From a virus: DNA of 25,810 nt. The stretch is from the IMG/VR virus record IMGVR_UViG_3300017987_000330, positions 1 through 25,810 of that record, one strand, 5' to 3'. The position numbers and the translations under genes are program-made. Position 1 is the first letter of the stretch. Every line of letters begins with the position of its first letter. A model generated the notes under the pieces. The model worked only from the letters and a program-made list of their open reading frames with translations, was not told the DNA's origin and searched no databases. Below, in pieces: positions 1 through 6,986 of this stretch.

Positions 1-33
1 AGTAAAAAAGTTAATTTCACATGCGTTTTTATC

Positions 34-62
34 TTGACACGAACGAAAAAGTAGACTAATAC
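34..62 (+). promoter_or_regulatory. Probable early promoter (sigma-70 type)
   Basis: A perfect -35 hexamer TTGACA lies at 34-39. A 17-bp spacer leads to TAATAC at 57-62, which matches the -10 consensus only partly. It lies about 45 bp ahead of the first gene and points into the early operon. In Mu the early promoter drives ner, A and B, and the same role is inferred here. The lysogeny repressor, which would normally be divergent and further left, is outside the window. Confidence 0.5.
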
Positions 63-63
63 A

Positions 64-80
64 TTAAAGTGTAAACTTAA
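64..80. promoter_or_regulatory. Imperfect palindrome, possible operator
   Basis: TTAAAGT (64-70) and ACTTAA (75-80) form an imperfect inverted repeat just downstream of the probable early promoter and ahead of the Ner-like gene. A small Cro/Ner repressor commonly binds such sites to shut down its own early promoter. The match is short and in AT-rich DNA, so chance is possible. Confidence 0.25.
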
Positions 81-107
81 GCCATAAATAAACAAAGGAG
101 CTTCACA

Positions 108-323
108 GTGGATTCCGAAGAAATCCGTGTCGAATTATACAAACGGCGAAAAGAGCATTCCCAAGCCAAAATCGCAGACAGACTCGGTGTCAGTCGCACG
201 GCGGTCATGTTGACTATAGATAAAAAAATAGTTTCAAAAAAAATCATGCAAGAGATCGCCGATGCGCTCGAAAAAGACAAAGAGTACGTCTTCCCGGAAC
301 ACTTCCTAAAAAAAGCAAGTTAA
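108..323 (+). CDS. Ner-like helix-turn-helix early regulator
   Basis: A 71-residue protein made almost entirely of a helix-turn-helix; the likely recognition segment is around residues 20-40 (AKIADRLGVSRTAVMLTIDK). The ending 'EIADALEKDKEYVFPEHF' closely resembles Mu Ner and Nlp-type regulators, where a 'W/FPxxY/F' motif closes the domain. Ner represses early transcription and the repressor gene in Mu, and the same is inferred here. The start is GTG with a good ribosome site (AAAGGAG, 94-100) at suitable spacing. Its position as the first early gene ahead of the transposase matches Mu. It ends in tandem stops (TAA TAG). DNA in and before this gene is AT-richer than in the late region. Confidence 0.75.
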   Translation: MDSEEIRVELYKRRKEHSQAKIADRLGVSRTAVMLTIDKKIVSKKIMQEIADALEKDKEYVFPEHFLKKAS

Positions 324-356
324 TAGCCGTTAATATTAAATCTCAATTCGGTTAAC

Positions 357-848
357 ATGTCAATGTCTAAAAACGCTAAAAAATCCGACAATGGACAACT
401 GAGCATCTTCTCCTTCCTTAAAGAACTCTCCAGGGAAAACGAACCCTTAGAAGGCAAATACCGAATCATCGAGGCGCTACGGACAGGCCTGCGCACGGCG
501 ATCAAAGCATGCCCCTTAAGCCGGTATCAGATCGCCGGCGAGATGAGCACCCTTCTGGATCACACCATCACCAAAGAGATGATCGACTCCTGGACGCGAG
601 AATCCGACGAGATAAACGGCCGGCCGGGCCGTCATATCCCGGCCGAGTATCTGCCGGCATTCTGTAAGGTAACCGGCAATAACGACCCATTGATGATCAT
701 GGGCCAGAAGATCGGGCTTTTTGTGCTCCCCGGTCCCGAGGCCTTAAGGGCTGAGATTCAAAAACTGGACGAGCAGCTCAAGGAAGTCAGGGATCGCAAA
801 AAGAAACGTATGATGTTCCTACAGGAAATAGAGAGGGAGCATGACTGA
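357..848 (+). CDS. Early regulator, possibly CII/CP76-like
   Basis: A 163-residue protein just ahead of the transposase. The middle part (about 45-125) reads like a phage CII/CP76-type DNA-binding protein: a helical 'RTAIKACPLSRYQIAGEMSTLL' segment, then 'GRHIPAEYLPAFCKVTGNNDPLMIMG', a pattern seen in that family. The C-terminus (about 130-163) is a charged helix that could form a coiled coil and help oligomerise. No Shine-Dalgarno is seen before ATG 357 (a second ATG is at 363), so translation may be weak. Its stop overlaps the transposase start by 8 nt, suggesting coupled translation. The regulatory role is inferred from family resemblance and position; the exact function is unknown. Confidence 0.5.
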   Translation: MSMSKNAKKSDNGQLSIFSFLKELSRENEPLEGKYRIIEALRTGLRTAIKACPLSRYQIAGEMSTLLDHTITKEMIDSWTRESDEINGRPGRHIPAEYLPAFCKVTGNNDPLMIMGQKIGLFVLPGPEALRAEIQKLDEQLKEVRDRKKKRMMFLQEIEREHD

Positions 849-2760
849 GGCGGATCGGTCAAAGACGATGCAGGACAGGCTCTCCGGTTACACGCGGGAG
901 ATGATCCTGCCGATTCGTAACGACCTGGATCTCAAGCACGCTAGGGCCCTCCTTGAAATATTCGACTCGGCGCCGGCCTGGTCGCGCAGAAAGGCGGTGG
1001 CCAGGGGCGAGATCGTGGATGCCTTCAGCGTATTTTCAAAAGGCATGAAGCTTACCGAGGCGAAAGAGTTGTTCGTCAACCGCTATAATACGAACAACAA
1101 CCACCTGGGTATATCGGATAAGACCTATAAGATATATGAAAAAATCAGCCGGCCGAGCCTGGACCTGTGGCGTTCAAGAAAGAAGGAAATGGGCCTGGCC
1201 GGCTTACTTGAATCCACAACCAGGGGAAAGCCGCACGGCAGGATCACCCCTGAGATGCATCATTATATAATAGGTATAATTTCCCGGCGACCCCAAACGC
1301 GGCCTGCCAGGGTTTACGACTACCTGGTCAATAAGTTTTCCTCCAGTCAAACCACCCTACCCTCCGAAACAACTATAAGACGGCATATAAATAAATGGAT
1401 AAAGGAGAACGGCAGCGCGTTCGCCTTTATGAAGAATCCCGACCAGTGGCGGAGCGCCCGGCAGGCCGCGTTTGGGGACGCCGGGGAGAAGGCCCTGCAC
1501 TTTTTACATATAATTGAGTTCGACAATACGCCTGCGGACATCCTGTGCGCGGACAAGAAACGCTACACGATCACGGCCGGCATCGATATGTTCAGCCGTA
1601 AGGCTAAATGCCTGGTCGTTCCGGTATCCAGGAGCGTGGCCGTAGCCGGACTGATGCGATGGATGATCCTTAACTGGGGGCTCTTCGACGTGATGATCGC
1701 GGATAATGGAAAGGATTATGCCTCAAAACATATCGAGGCGGTCTGCGGCGCCTTAGGCATAGAGCTGCCACCCGTACCCGCTTTCAGCCCGGAGAAAAAA
1801 CCTTTTGTGGAGCGATTCTTTAGGACGCTTTCAACTATGCTTTTCGAGGAATTAGACGGCTATATCGGCCACAATGTGGCCGAGAGGAAAGCGATTGAAA
1901 GCAGAAAGTCCTTTGCGCAGCGCATGTTCGACAGAGATGAGACGATCGAGTGCCGGATGATGCCCGATGAGCTCCAGGAGGTTGTCGACACCTGGGTTGA
2001 GAAGGTCTATCACCAGCGAAAACACGGTGAGCTCGGCAAAAGCCCGAACGAACGGGCTGGAGAGAGCGCCGGGGCCGTACGCAAAATCCTTGATGAGCGC
2101 GTGCTCGACATCCTGCTCGCACCGATCGGGAAGCCGACGGTCGGAAAGAAGGGTATCCGTTACCGGAACGGCTACTATGCTGCAATAGAGCTGGCCGGAC
2201 ATATTGGGGAGAGGGTCCAGATCAGGCAGGATCTCGCCGATGCGGGCAGGCTTTATGTCTTCAACGAGGCCTCTAAATTTATCTGCATTGCCCGGGATGC
2301 GGCGCTCGAAGGCATCTCGGTAGAGGATGCCAATCGCGCACGGAGGAGACAGAAAAAACAGATCAAACAGCAGGTGCAGGCGTTTAAAACCCTGGCGGAA
2401 GGCGTGGGGGATCCGATGGCCGAGCTTTTGGAGGCCAGGCGAACCTCATCGGGCCAGGTCATCAACTTTAATCGCGAGGAGATATTCGAGAACGAGACCG
2501 TAAGGCAGGCGAAAAAGGCCGGCATGCCGCATAAGCCCATCGAGACATTTGTACCGGATCCGCCGATTGCGGCGGAGAAGGCCGACAAGGTCGTGCCGAT
2601 CCGGGAGGAGGAGCCCTTTTTCGAGAGCCGTCTTGCGCGGTACAAACACATCAGTCAACAGGAGAAGATCCGCGAGCTTACCGATATAGAGAAGGCCTTT
2701 AAGGAGGGTTACGAGGGAAGCGAGGAATACTACAAGATATTTGTGATGCCTTTTAAATAG
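841..2760 (+). CDS. MuA-like DDE transposase
   Basis: A 639-residue transposase, close in size to MuA (663). The N-terminal 200 residues hold helix-turn-helix DNA-binding segments ('SRRKAVARGEIVDAF', 'KTYKIYEKISRPSLDLW', 'SETTIRRHINKWI'). The RNase H-like catalytic core spans about 220-390. Likely catalytic residues are D228 (IEFDNTPAD), D288 (IADNGKDY) and E324 (KPFVERFFRTL), giving a DD35E spacing. A Mu-type C-terminal beta-barrel follows at about 420-490 (GIRYRNGYYAAIEL). The last 150 residues are charged and would contact the ATPase partner. It carries out strand transfer for integration and replicative transposition. The ATPase gene starts 8 nt downstream, as in Mu. Confidence 0.93.
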   Translation: MTEADRSKTMQDRLSGYTREMILPIRNDLDLKHARALLEIFDSAPAWSRRKAVARGEIVDAFSVFSKGMKLTEAKELFVNRYNTNNNHLGISDKTYKIYEKISRPSLDLWRSRKKEMGLAGLLESTTRGKPHGRITPEMHHYIIGIISRRPQTRPARVYDYLVNKFSSSQTTLPSETTIRRHINKWIKENGSAFAFMKNPDQWRSARQAAFGDAGEKALHFLHIIEFDNTPADILCADKKRYTITAGIDMFSRKAKCLVVPVSRSVAVAGLMRWMILNWGLFDVMIADNGKDYASKHIEAVCGALGIELPPVPAFSPEKKPFVERFFRTLSTMLFEELDGYIGHNVAERKAIESRKSFAQRMFDRDETIECRMMPDELQEVVDTWVEKVYHQRKHGELGKSPNERAGESAGAVRKILDERVLDILLAPIGKPTVGKKGIRYRNGYYAAIELAGHIGERVQIRQDLADAGRLYVFNEASKFICIARDAALEGISVEDANRARRRQKKQIKQQVQAFKTLAEGVGDPMAELLEARRTSSGQVINFNREEIFENETVRQAKKAGMPHKPIETFVPDPPIAAEKADKVVPIREEEPFFESRLARYKHISQQEKIRELTDIEKAFKEGYEGSEEYYKIFVMPFK

Positions 2761-2768
2761 GAGCGTAG

Positions 2769-3455
2769 ATGAAAAACGTATTTGCGATGACAGACAATTC
2801 CGAGCTTTTCGTTGTCCTAGCTGAATCATTAATGAAACGCGACCGGGGTGTGGACGGTATGGGGCTGGTGTTCGGGGAACCGGGCTTAGGAAAGTCCCGC
2901 ACGGCCATATGGTATGCGGACAAAGCCAATGCGGTATATTTCCGGGCTAAAGAGCACACGACCATGCGATCGTTACTGGAAGGCCTGGTCGTAGAACTGG
3001 GGCAGGCTCCCGTGTATCGCACGTCCGAGCTGTATGCGCAAGCCCTAGCGAGCCTAAGGGAAAACCCCAGATTGGTGATTGTAGATGAGATCGATTATCT
3101 CGCCACGAAAGGTAAGGGCCTTCAGACACTTAGGGACCTGGCCGACGAGACCAGCGCGCCGGTCCTGATGATCGGTATGATGGATGCGGAGCGCAAGGTA
3201 GCGCGATTCCGGCATCTCTACGACCGGCTCCAGGCGCATATCCTGCGGTTTAAGCCGCTTGAGGCGGAGGACGCCAAGCGTTTCTGCGAGCAGCTCTGCG
3301 ACGTAAAGCTGGATGATGCGGCAATAACCGAGATCAGCCGGCGTACAAATGGAAGGCTTAGGAAGATTATCGCGGAGATCTACCGGGCCGAGAAGATCGC
3401 CAAGGCGAATGATCTCAAGAAGATCGAATTCAAACATATCAAGCGGGCGGCATAG
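2769..3455 (+). CDS. MuB-like AAA+ ATPase, transposition target selector
   Basis: A 228-residue AAA+ ATPase. Walker A is GEPGLGKS (residues 36-43) and Walker B is 'RLVIVDEIDYL' (D106, E107). In Mu, MuB forms ATP-dependent filaments on DNA, picks target sites, stimulates MuA and gives target immunity; TnsC and IstB relatives act likewise. This protein is shorter than MuB (312) and lacks MuB's N-terminal helix-turn-helix extension, since the P-loop begins almost at once. A separate winged-helix protein is encoded immediately downstream in the same reading frame, separated only by TAG ACG before its ATG. Ribosome site: GGAG at 2760-2763, 5 nt before the ATG. Confidence 0.9.
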   Translation: MKNVFAMTDNSELFVVLAESLMKRDRGVDGMGLVFGEPGLGKSRTAIWYADKANAVYFRAKEHTTMRSLLEGLVVELGQAPVYRTSELYAQALASLRENPRLVIVDEIDYLATKGKGLQTLRDLADETSAPVLMIGMMDAERKVARFRHLYDRLQAHILRFKPLEAEDAKRFCEQLCDVKLDDAAITEISRRTNGRLRKIIAEIYRAEKIAKANDLKKIEFKHIKRAA

Positions 3456-3458
3456 ACG

Positions 3459-3977
3459 ATGGACCAAGCGATACCCTTTGCTGAACAGGCGCGCCGGGCA
3501 GCCAGAAGGCTCGGGCGGTTTACCTCGCAGGATCTCGAAAACGAGCTTCCTGTAAATGATTATGCGGACCGCCAAAAGATCCGATGGACGATCCACGACT
3601 TTTTAAAGCGCGGGGAGGCGGTGCGAGTAGACCGGGGCATCTATCAATACAAGCATATCCAGAAACGGGTGACCTACAGGCAACGCCTATGGAATGCGGC
3701 CAGGAGGATGAAGGGGCCGGAGTTTACGCTCGGAGACCTCGAGCAGCTCACCGGGATTGCCTACAAGACCATACAGGAGTTCTGCGGGTGGCTGGTGAGC
3801 GGCGGATATGCCGAGCGTATCGAGCCGGGAATATTCAAGCGCACCTGCGAGTACCCGCCCCTGGTGCCCCAGGACGCAAGGAAGAACCAGCGCCTGGCCG
3901 ACTGGCGCAGGCGGCTTAATAAGATCGGGCAGATGATTGAGGACCTGGCCGAGGAGATGACTGATGAGGAAGAATAG
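3459..3977 (+). CDS. Double winged-helix protein next to the transposition ATPase
   Basis: A 172-residue protein with two apparent winged-helix segments. The first (about 18-66) runs from 'FTSQDLENELPVNDYADRQKIRWTIHDFLKRGEAVRVDRGIYQY'. The second (about 85-130) includes 'FTLGDLEQLTGIAYKTIQEFCGWLVSGGYAERIEPGIFK'. The tail is a charged helix. It probably binds DNA; a role in transposition or early regulation is inferred from its place directly after the MuB-like gene. The upstream ribosome site is poor, so it is probably translated by coupling or reinitiation after the ATPase stop. The two ORFs share a frame across a single TAG. It could supply the DNA-binding module missing from the short MuB-like protein, but this is speculative. 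Confidence 0.6.
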   Translation: MDQAIPFAEQARRAARRLGRFTSQDLENELPVNDYADRQKIRWTIHDFLKRGEAVRVDRGIYQYKHIQKRVTYRQRLWNAARRMKGPEFTLGDLEQLTGIAYKTIQEFCGWLVSGGYAERIEPGIFKRTCEYPPLVPQDARKNQRLADWRRRLNKIGQMIEDLAEEMTDEEE

Positions 3978-4107
3978 AAAAAAGTCGGAAGGCGAGATAA
4001 AGATTTTCCTGGCTGGCATGGCCATAGTGCTCAGAGATATGTCCAGGGAGCTCACGAAGATCTATGACGGCATGTTCACCGAGGAGAGAGGTAATGCAAA
4101 TAAATAG
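3964..4107 (+). CDS. Small early protein of unknown function
   Basis: A 47-residue ORF starting inside the end of the winged-helix gene. The start ATG at 3964 follows GAGGAG (3951-3956) at about 7 nt. The product begins MRKNRKKSEGEIKIF and continues as one amphipathic helix (AGMAIVLRDMSRELTKIYDGMF). No family is recognised. The overlap and ribosome site make it a plausible real gene of the early operon. Confidence 0.5.
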   Translation: MRKNRKKSEGEIKIFLAGMAIVLRDMSRELTKIYDGMFTEERGNANK

Positions 4108-4111
4108 ACCC

Positions 4112-4120
4112 GGGGGGGGG
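4112..4120 (+). repeat. Homopolymer tract of nine G
   Basis: Nine consecutive G residues lie between a stop at 4107 and the possible GTG start at 4122. Such tracts can vary in length during replication. Here it lies in the untranslated gap, so length change would alter the spacing or strength of a ribosome site rather than a reading frame. Confidence 0.6.
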
Positions 4121-4121
4121 C

Positions 4122-4304
4122 GTGGGCGGAAAGATATCTGATATGACACCGCAGGAGCGGGCCGCGATGGCGCGCGACCTTGCCCGGGAACGCAATGAGC
4201 TCAAGCGGCTCCCGTATCACCCGGAGATAGGGGCCGCGATCGGGAGCCTAAGCCGGCGGATCGAGAACCTGAAGGCGGGAAGGCATGTTGCCAATAAAGG
4301 ATGA
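4122..4304 (+). CDS. Small helical early protein of unknown function
   Basis: A 60-residue ORF from GTG 4122, or 53 residues from the in-frame ATG at 4143 (MTPQERAAMARDLARER). The ATG has only a weak GGCGGAAAG upstream; the GTG follows the G9 tract, which could act as a ribosome site. The product is charged and largely helical (RDLARERNELKRL, IGSLSRRIENLKAG) and may form a coiled coil. No family is recognised. Its stop overlaps an ATG at 4301 in the ATGA style. Confidence 0.45.
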   Translation: MGGKISDMTPQERAAMARDLARERNELKRLPYHPEIGAAIGSLSRRIENLKAGRHVANKG

Positions 4305-4342
4305 AAGACGGGCGCAGAAAAACGGCTTGTCTTCATTGTTAG
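4301..4342 (+). pseudogene. Possible remnant or recoded zinc-finger ORF
   Basis: An ATG at 4301 overlaps the preceding stop (ATGA) and follows AAAGG. It encodes only 13 residues (MKDGRRKTACLHC) before TAG at 4340-4342. Reading on through the TAG gives a further 45 codons to TAA at 4478-4480, starting IPPYLTPNPEPPCPEA, which looks protein-like. It could be the broken start of a small CxxC protein, or chance. The continuation overlaps the next gene in another frame. Confidence 0.25.
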
Positions 4343-4375
4343 ATTCCTCCTTATTTAACTCCTAACCCTGAACCC

Positions 4376-4408
4376 CCCTGCCCCGAGGCCTCCCACCCCG
4401 GGGCAGGG
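4376..4408 (+). terminator. GC-rich hairpin in an intergenic gap, possible terminator or leader structure
   Basis: CCCTGCCCCG (4376-4385) and CGGGGCAGGG (4399-4408) form a perfect 10-bp stem with a 13-nt loop. The loop region itself contains the palindrome GAGGCCTC. The downstream sequence (ATGCTAAAAAGTTTT) has no immediate T-run, so intrinsic termination is doubtful; a pause, a Rho-related role or an RNA stability element is as likely. It sits before a start codon with a poor ribosome site. Confidence 0.4.
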
Positions 4409-4430
4409 ATGCTAAAAAGTTTTGCAGGAC

Positions 4431-4868
4431 GTGAACGAAGAAAAGACCATAGAGGGCCAGAGATACATAAAGACCAATAAGGTTTGTCGGCATTGCGGAC
4501 AGGCTGTCTGGTGGCAGAAGGATAAAGGAAAGATGGGGGGTCACGCACCCGATTGGTGTCCGGATAAGGCTGAATGCCAGGCGGCCAGAGAGGAGCACTT
4601 CAAGGAGGAGCGGAGAAAGTATTGTCGGCAGAGAAATGCCAGGCTCAGAAATGCGGAAAAGATATTCGTGAGCGAAGGCCTACGGCGATGCCGCGGAGTG
4701 GAGAATGATGAAGGACGGTTCATACATCACCCGGAATGCACAGGCTGGATCCCGAAGACAAGCGCGAACCGGTTGCTGTCGCCGGCTTGCCATAGGCTCA
4801 ACAGCAGACGGCGCGCATACGGTGAAGGGGAGCTTTATGGTGTGCTTTTCGGGAAGGCAATGCGGTAG
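4431..4868 (+). CDS. Cysteine-rich zinc-binding protein, unknown function
   Basis: About 145 residues. The N-terminal part carries CRHC followed by CPDKAEC (about residues 19-49), a typical four-cysteine zinc site. The C-terminal half carries 'RRCRG...HHPECTGW' and 'ACH', a possible second site. The middle is a charged helix (REEHFKEERRKYCRQRNARLRNAEK). No specific family is recognised. A nucleic-acid-binding role is plausible but unproven. The start is uncertain: GTG 4431 is used here, TTG 4422 is in the same frame, and neither has a well-spaced ribosome site. The gene follows the GC-rich hairpin. Confidence 0.55.
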   Translation: MNEEKTIEGQRYIKTNKVCRHCGQAVWWQKDKGKMGGHAPDWCPDKAECQAAREEHFKEERRKYCRQRNARLRNAEKIFVSEGLRRCRGVENDEGRFIHHPECTGWIPKTSANRLLSPACHRLNSRRRAYGEGELYGVLFGKAMR

Positions 4869-4878
4869 AGCGGCTCAG

Positions 4879-5082
4879 ATGAGAAACAAAGAGATACAAT
4901 TTTATATCAAGGAATTAAGAAGCGAGCAATGCCAGTGCGGGAGACCTAAGAAGCCAGGCCGGTCTTTTTGCTACTGGTGCTATTCATCGCTTCCGAGAGA
5001 GATGCAGCGGGATCTATACCAGAGCATTGGGGATGGCTATGAAGCGGCGTACGAGGAGGCCGTGGCATGGCTCAACGGCTAG
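4879..5082 (+). CDS. Small zinc-finger-like phage protein
   Basis: A 67-residue protein with 'CQCGRPKKPGRSFCYWCYSSLP' at about 18-39: two close Cys pairs that could bind one zinc. A helical C-terminus follows (MQRDLYQSIGDGYEAAYEEAVAWL). The frame stays open upstream to 4705, but that stretch overlaps the preceding gene, so the ATG at 4879 is preferred. The ribosome site is weak (GGTAGAG further upstream). It overlaps the next gene by 16 nt. Its function is unknown. Confidence 0.6.
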   Translation: MRNKEIQFYIKELRSEQCQCGRPKKPGRSFCYWCYSSLPREMQRDLYQSIGDGYEAAYEEAVAWLNG

Positions 5083-5603
5083 AGAAATTTATATGCCCCA
5101 TATGCCAATCGAAATTCACGCTGGATCAAATATCGCACGAGGCGGATATGCAGGCGCTCGCGGGCCTTGCCGCCAAACTGGGCCGGGCATGGTCACCTGC
5201 ATGGGAATATCTGGATTGCTTCCGGCGGGAACAATGGAGTTCCGTGAGGCTCAAAAAGCGCATACGGTTATTGTCGGAGATCCTGAAGCTGTGGCAGTCC
5301 TGCGAATTTCTCTATCAGGGCAAGCGGTACCGGACCCGGCAGGAATCTGTATTGAAGGGCATGGAAACTGTGAACAATGCGGAAAAGTTCGGGTTCAACA
5401 ACCATAATTATCTAAAGCGCATATTGCTTGCAGACGCCGAGAGAGTCTCGGCCGAAGGCATGACAGCCAAAGAAGAGGCGGATCGGCATAAAGCGCAGAA
5501 CACAGGGCGCAAGGATGAAAAAAAGGGAATAACTGCCGAGGAGTATAAGCAAAAGCACGGCATTGAAAGCCTTGCGGACAACATTGGAAAGAGCATGGAA
5601 TGA
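5067..5603 (+). CDS. Early phage protein with N-terminal CPIC zinc ribbon, unknown function
   Basis: A 178-residue protein starting inside the previous gene. An N-terminal CPIC (residues 10-13) looks like half a zinc ribbon, but a matching second CxxC pair is not evident. The middle part is helical and basic (VRLKKRIRLLSEILKLWQSCEFLYQGKRYRTRQESVLKGM). The tail is polar and Lys-rich, with a short helical end (HGIESLADNIGKSME). It belongs to the cysteine-rich early cluster at 4431-5603 and its stop overlaps the next start by 4 nt (ATGA). No function can be assigned. Confidence 0.6.
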   Translation: MAQRLEKFICPICQSKFTLDQISHEADMQALAGLAAKLGRAWSPAWEYLDCFRREQWSSVRLKKRIRLLSEILKLWQSCEFLYQGKRYRTRQESVLKGMETVNNAEKFGFNNHNYLKRILLADAERVSAEGMTAKEEADRHKAQNTGRKDEKKGITAEEYKQKHGIESLADNIGKSME

Positions 5604-6298
5604 AGGCATCGGACCTGGGTATAGATATCAAGACCGGATATCACGACAGGCGGCTTACGGCAGTCGAAAGTAAGTTTTTGGGAGTCCTGTGGACAGACCA
5701 TGTGGGTCAGGGCAAAAAAATCCCGGCGGATACCATTGCCCTGCGATGCTTTTCCGGGATGGATCCGGACAAGATCTATTCTAATTTCTATACACCGTCT
5801 AAAGAGCTCAACCAGAACATAGAATACTGGAAGCGCGAGGTCAGGATCATTCATAATCATTTATTGCGCGATCACAGCAACATCCCGGTGCTTTCCAAGG
5901 CAGGCAGCGGCGGCGGGTACTGGATAGCGGGAAGCGAGGCCGAGGCGGAAGAGTTTTATGCCACCTTCAGGAAGCGCGGGCTCACGGGCCTGGTCAAGGC
6001 CACCCGGGGAAAGCAGGCGGCGGTCGTAGAGGCCGTGCAGCAGCTGGTGTTCGAGTTCGAGGACCTGGTCGACCAGACGGGCTTTACGTCATACATTAAG
6101 CCGCGGGTGGCGGCGCCGATGGCGCCGGAAATCGTGGATGCGCTCCTGGAGAAGATGACCATGAATCCCGAAAAATTTGCAGATGGTTTAAGAAAAATAG
6201 GCGAAAAGTACGGATCCGTGCTGCTTCCCAGGGCCACGGTGGCGGCCATGCAGGCCAAGGCCAGGGAGCTCCAGGAGATGGCGGCGGGGCTGAGCTAA
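5600..6298 (+). CDS. Early phage protein with possible winged-helix segment, unknown function
   Basis: A 232-residue protein, translationally coupled to the previous gene by an ATGA overlap. The segment at about 65-112 (VRIIHNHLLRDHSNIPVLSKAGSGGGYWIAGSEAEAEEF) resembles a winged-helix ending in a beta-wing: 'GGGYWIA' is typical of phage host-range or replication regulators with such folds. The C-terminal half is helical and Ala-rich. A regulatory or DNA-binding role is an inference. The following 23 bp to the HD-domain gene contain a good ribosome site for that gene, and base composition changes there. Confidence 0.6.
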   Translation: MKASDLGIDIKTGYHDRRLTAVESKFLGVLWTDHVGQGKKIPADTIALRCFSGMDPDKIYSNFYTPSKELNQNIEYWKREVRIIHNHLLRDHSNIPVLSKAGSGGGYWIAGSEAEAEEFYATFRKRGLTGLVKATRGKQAAVVEAVQQLVFEFEDLVDQTGFTSYIKPRVAAPMAPEIVDALLEKMTMNPEKFADGLRKIGEKYGSVLLPRATVAAMQAKARELQEMAAGLS

Positions 6299-6321
6299 GG
6301 AGGAAAAATAAAGGAGAGTCC

Positions 6322-6912
6322 GTGCGTATCGGAACGAAAAGTATATTGTTCGGAGCCCATCAGTTTCTGGTTCACCCCTGGTTTGTTGCATGGGCATGGT
6401 GGAAGCTGTACGGTTTTCCCTTTGATCCACGATTGTGGATAGCGTTTTTCATTCACGATCTTGGGTATTTTGGAAAGCCCAATATGGACGGCCCTGAAGG
6501 CGAAAAGCATGTTGAATGGGCGGCGTGGTTCATGGGGGCTTTATTTGGGAAGACGTGGCAGGATTTTTGTCTTTACCATTCTAGGTTTTATGCAAAAAAA
6601 AACAACGCTCATTTTTCAAGGCTATGCGTTGCTGATAAATTGTCTATCGTATTAACCCCAGCATGGCTATATATCCCATGCGTCAAAGCGACAGGAGAGG
6701 TTTATGAGTATATGAAACTTGCCGACACCAGAACTAAAGCTGGTGAACCTAAATATGCAAGCATGCAAATCTATAGCGATAGCATTAAACAATGGTATGC
6801 TAATGTTCAAGAATATTTGAGGCGGTGGGTTAATAAACATAAGGATGGCAAAAAAGATTCATGGACTCCAGGAGAAAGGATAGCAAGAGATGAAATAGGT
6901 ACATGGAGTTAA
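6322..6912 (+). CDS. HD-domain phosphohydrolase-like protein
   Basis: A 196-residue protein with the metal-ligand pattern of HD hydrolases: H13 or H18, H45-D46 (FFIHDLGY), H63 (GEKHVEW), H86 (LYHSRFY) and D105 (VADKLS). HD enzymes cleave phosphomonoesters or nucleotides using one or two metal ions. The substrate here is unknown; nucleotide metabolism or a signalling nucleotide is possible. The start is GTG at 6322 with a strong AAGGAGAG site (6311-6318). The gene is visibly AT-richer than its neighbours upstream and downstream in the late region, which suggests separate acquisition. It is followed by 74 bp and then a radical SAM gene, so the two may be a cargo pair. Confidence 0.65.
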   Translation: MRIGTKSILFGAHQFLVHPWFVAWAWWKLYGFPFDPRLWIAFFIHDLGYFGKPNMDGPEGEKHVEWAAWFMGALFGKTWQDFCLYHSRFYAKKNNAHFSRLCVADKLSIVLTPAWLYIPCVKATGEVYEYMKLADTRTKAGEPKYASMQIYSDSIKQWYANVQEYLRRWVNKHKDGKKDSWTPGERIARDEIGTWS

Positions 6913-6986
6913 ACGCCGACCAGAAAATTCACCCAGCTGAAAAGAGCGGGTGATCTTCGCTTTAGCAATGCGGGGACATCAAGGAA

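Noticed and set aside
841-3455. Transposase and ATPase as a stand-alone IS or Tn7-like element
   Set aside because: They are preceded by a Ner-like gene and followed by GemA, head and tail genes in Mu order, so they belong to a transposable phage.
4705-4878. Extended start of the 4879 gene
   Set aside because: The extension fully overlaps the preceding gene in another frame and has no ribosome site or plausible protein character.
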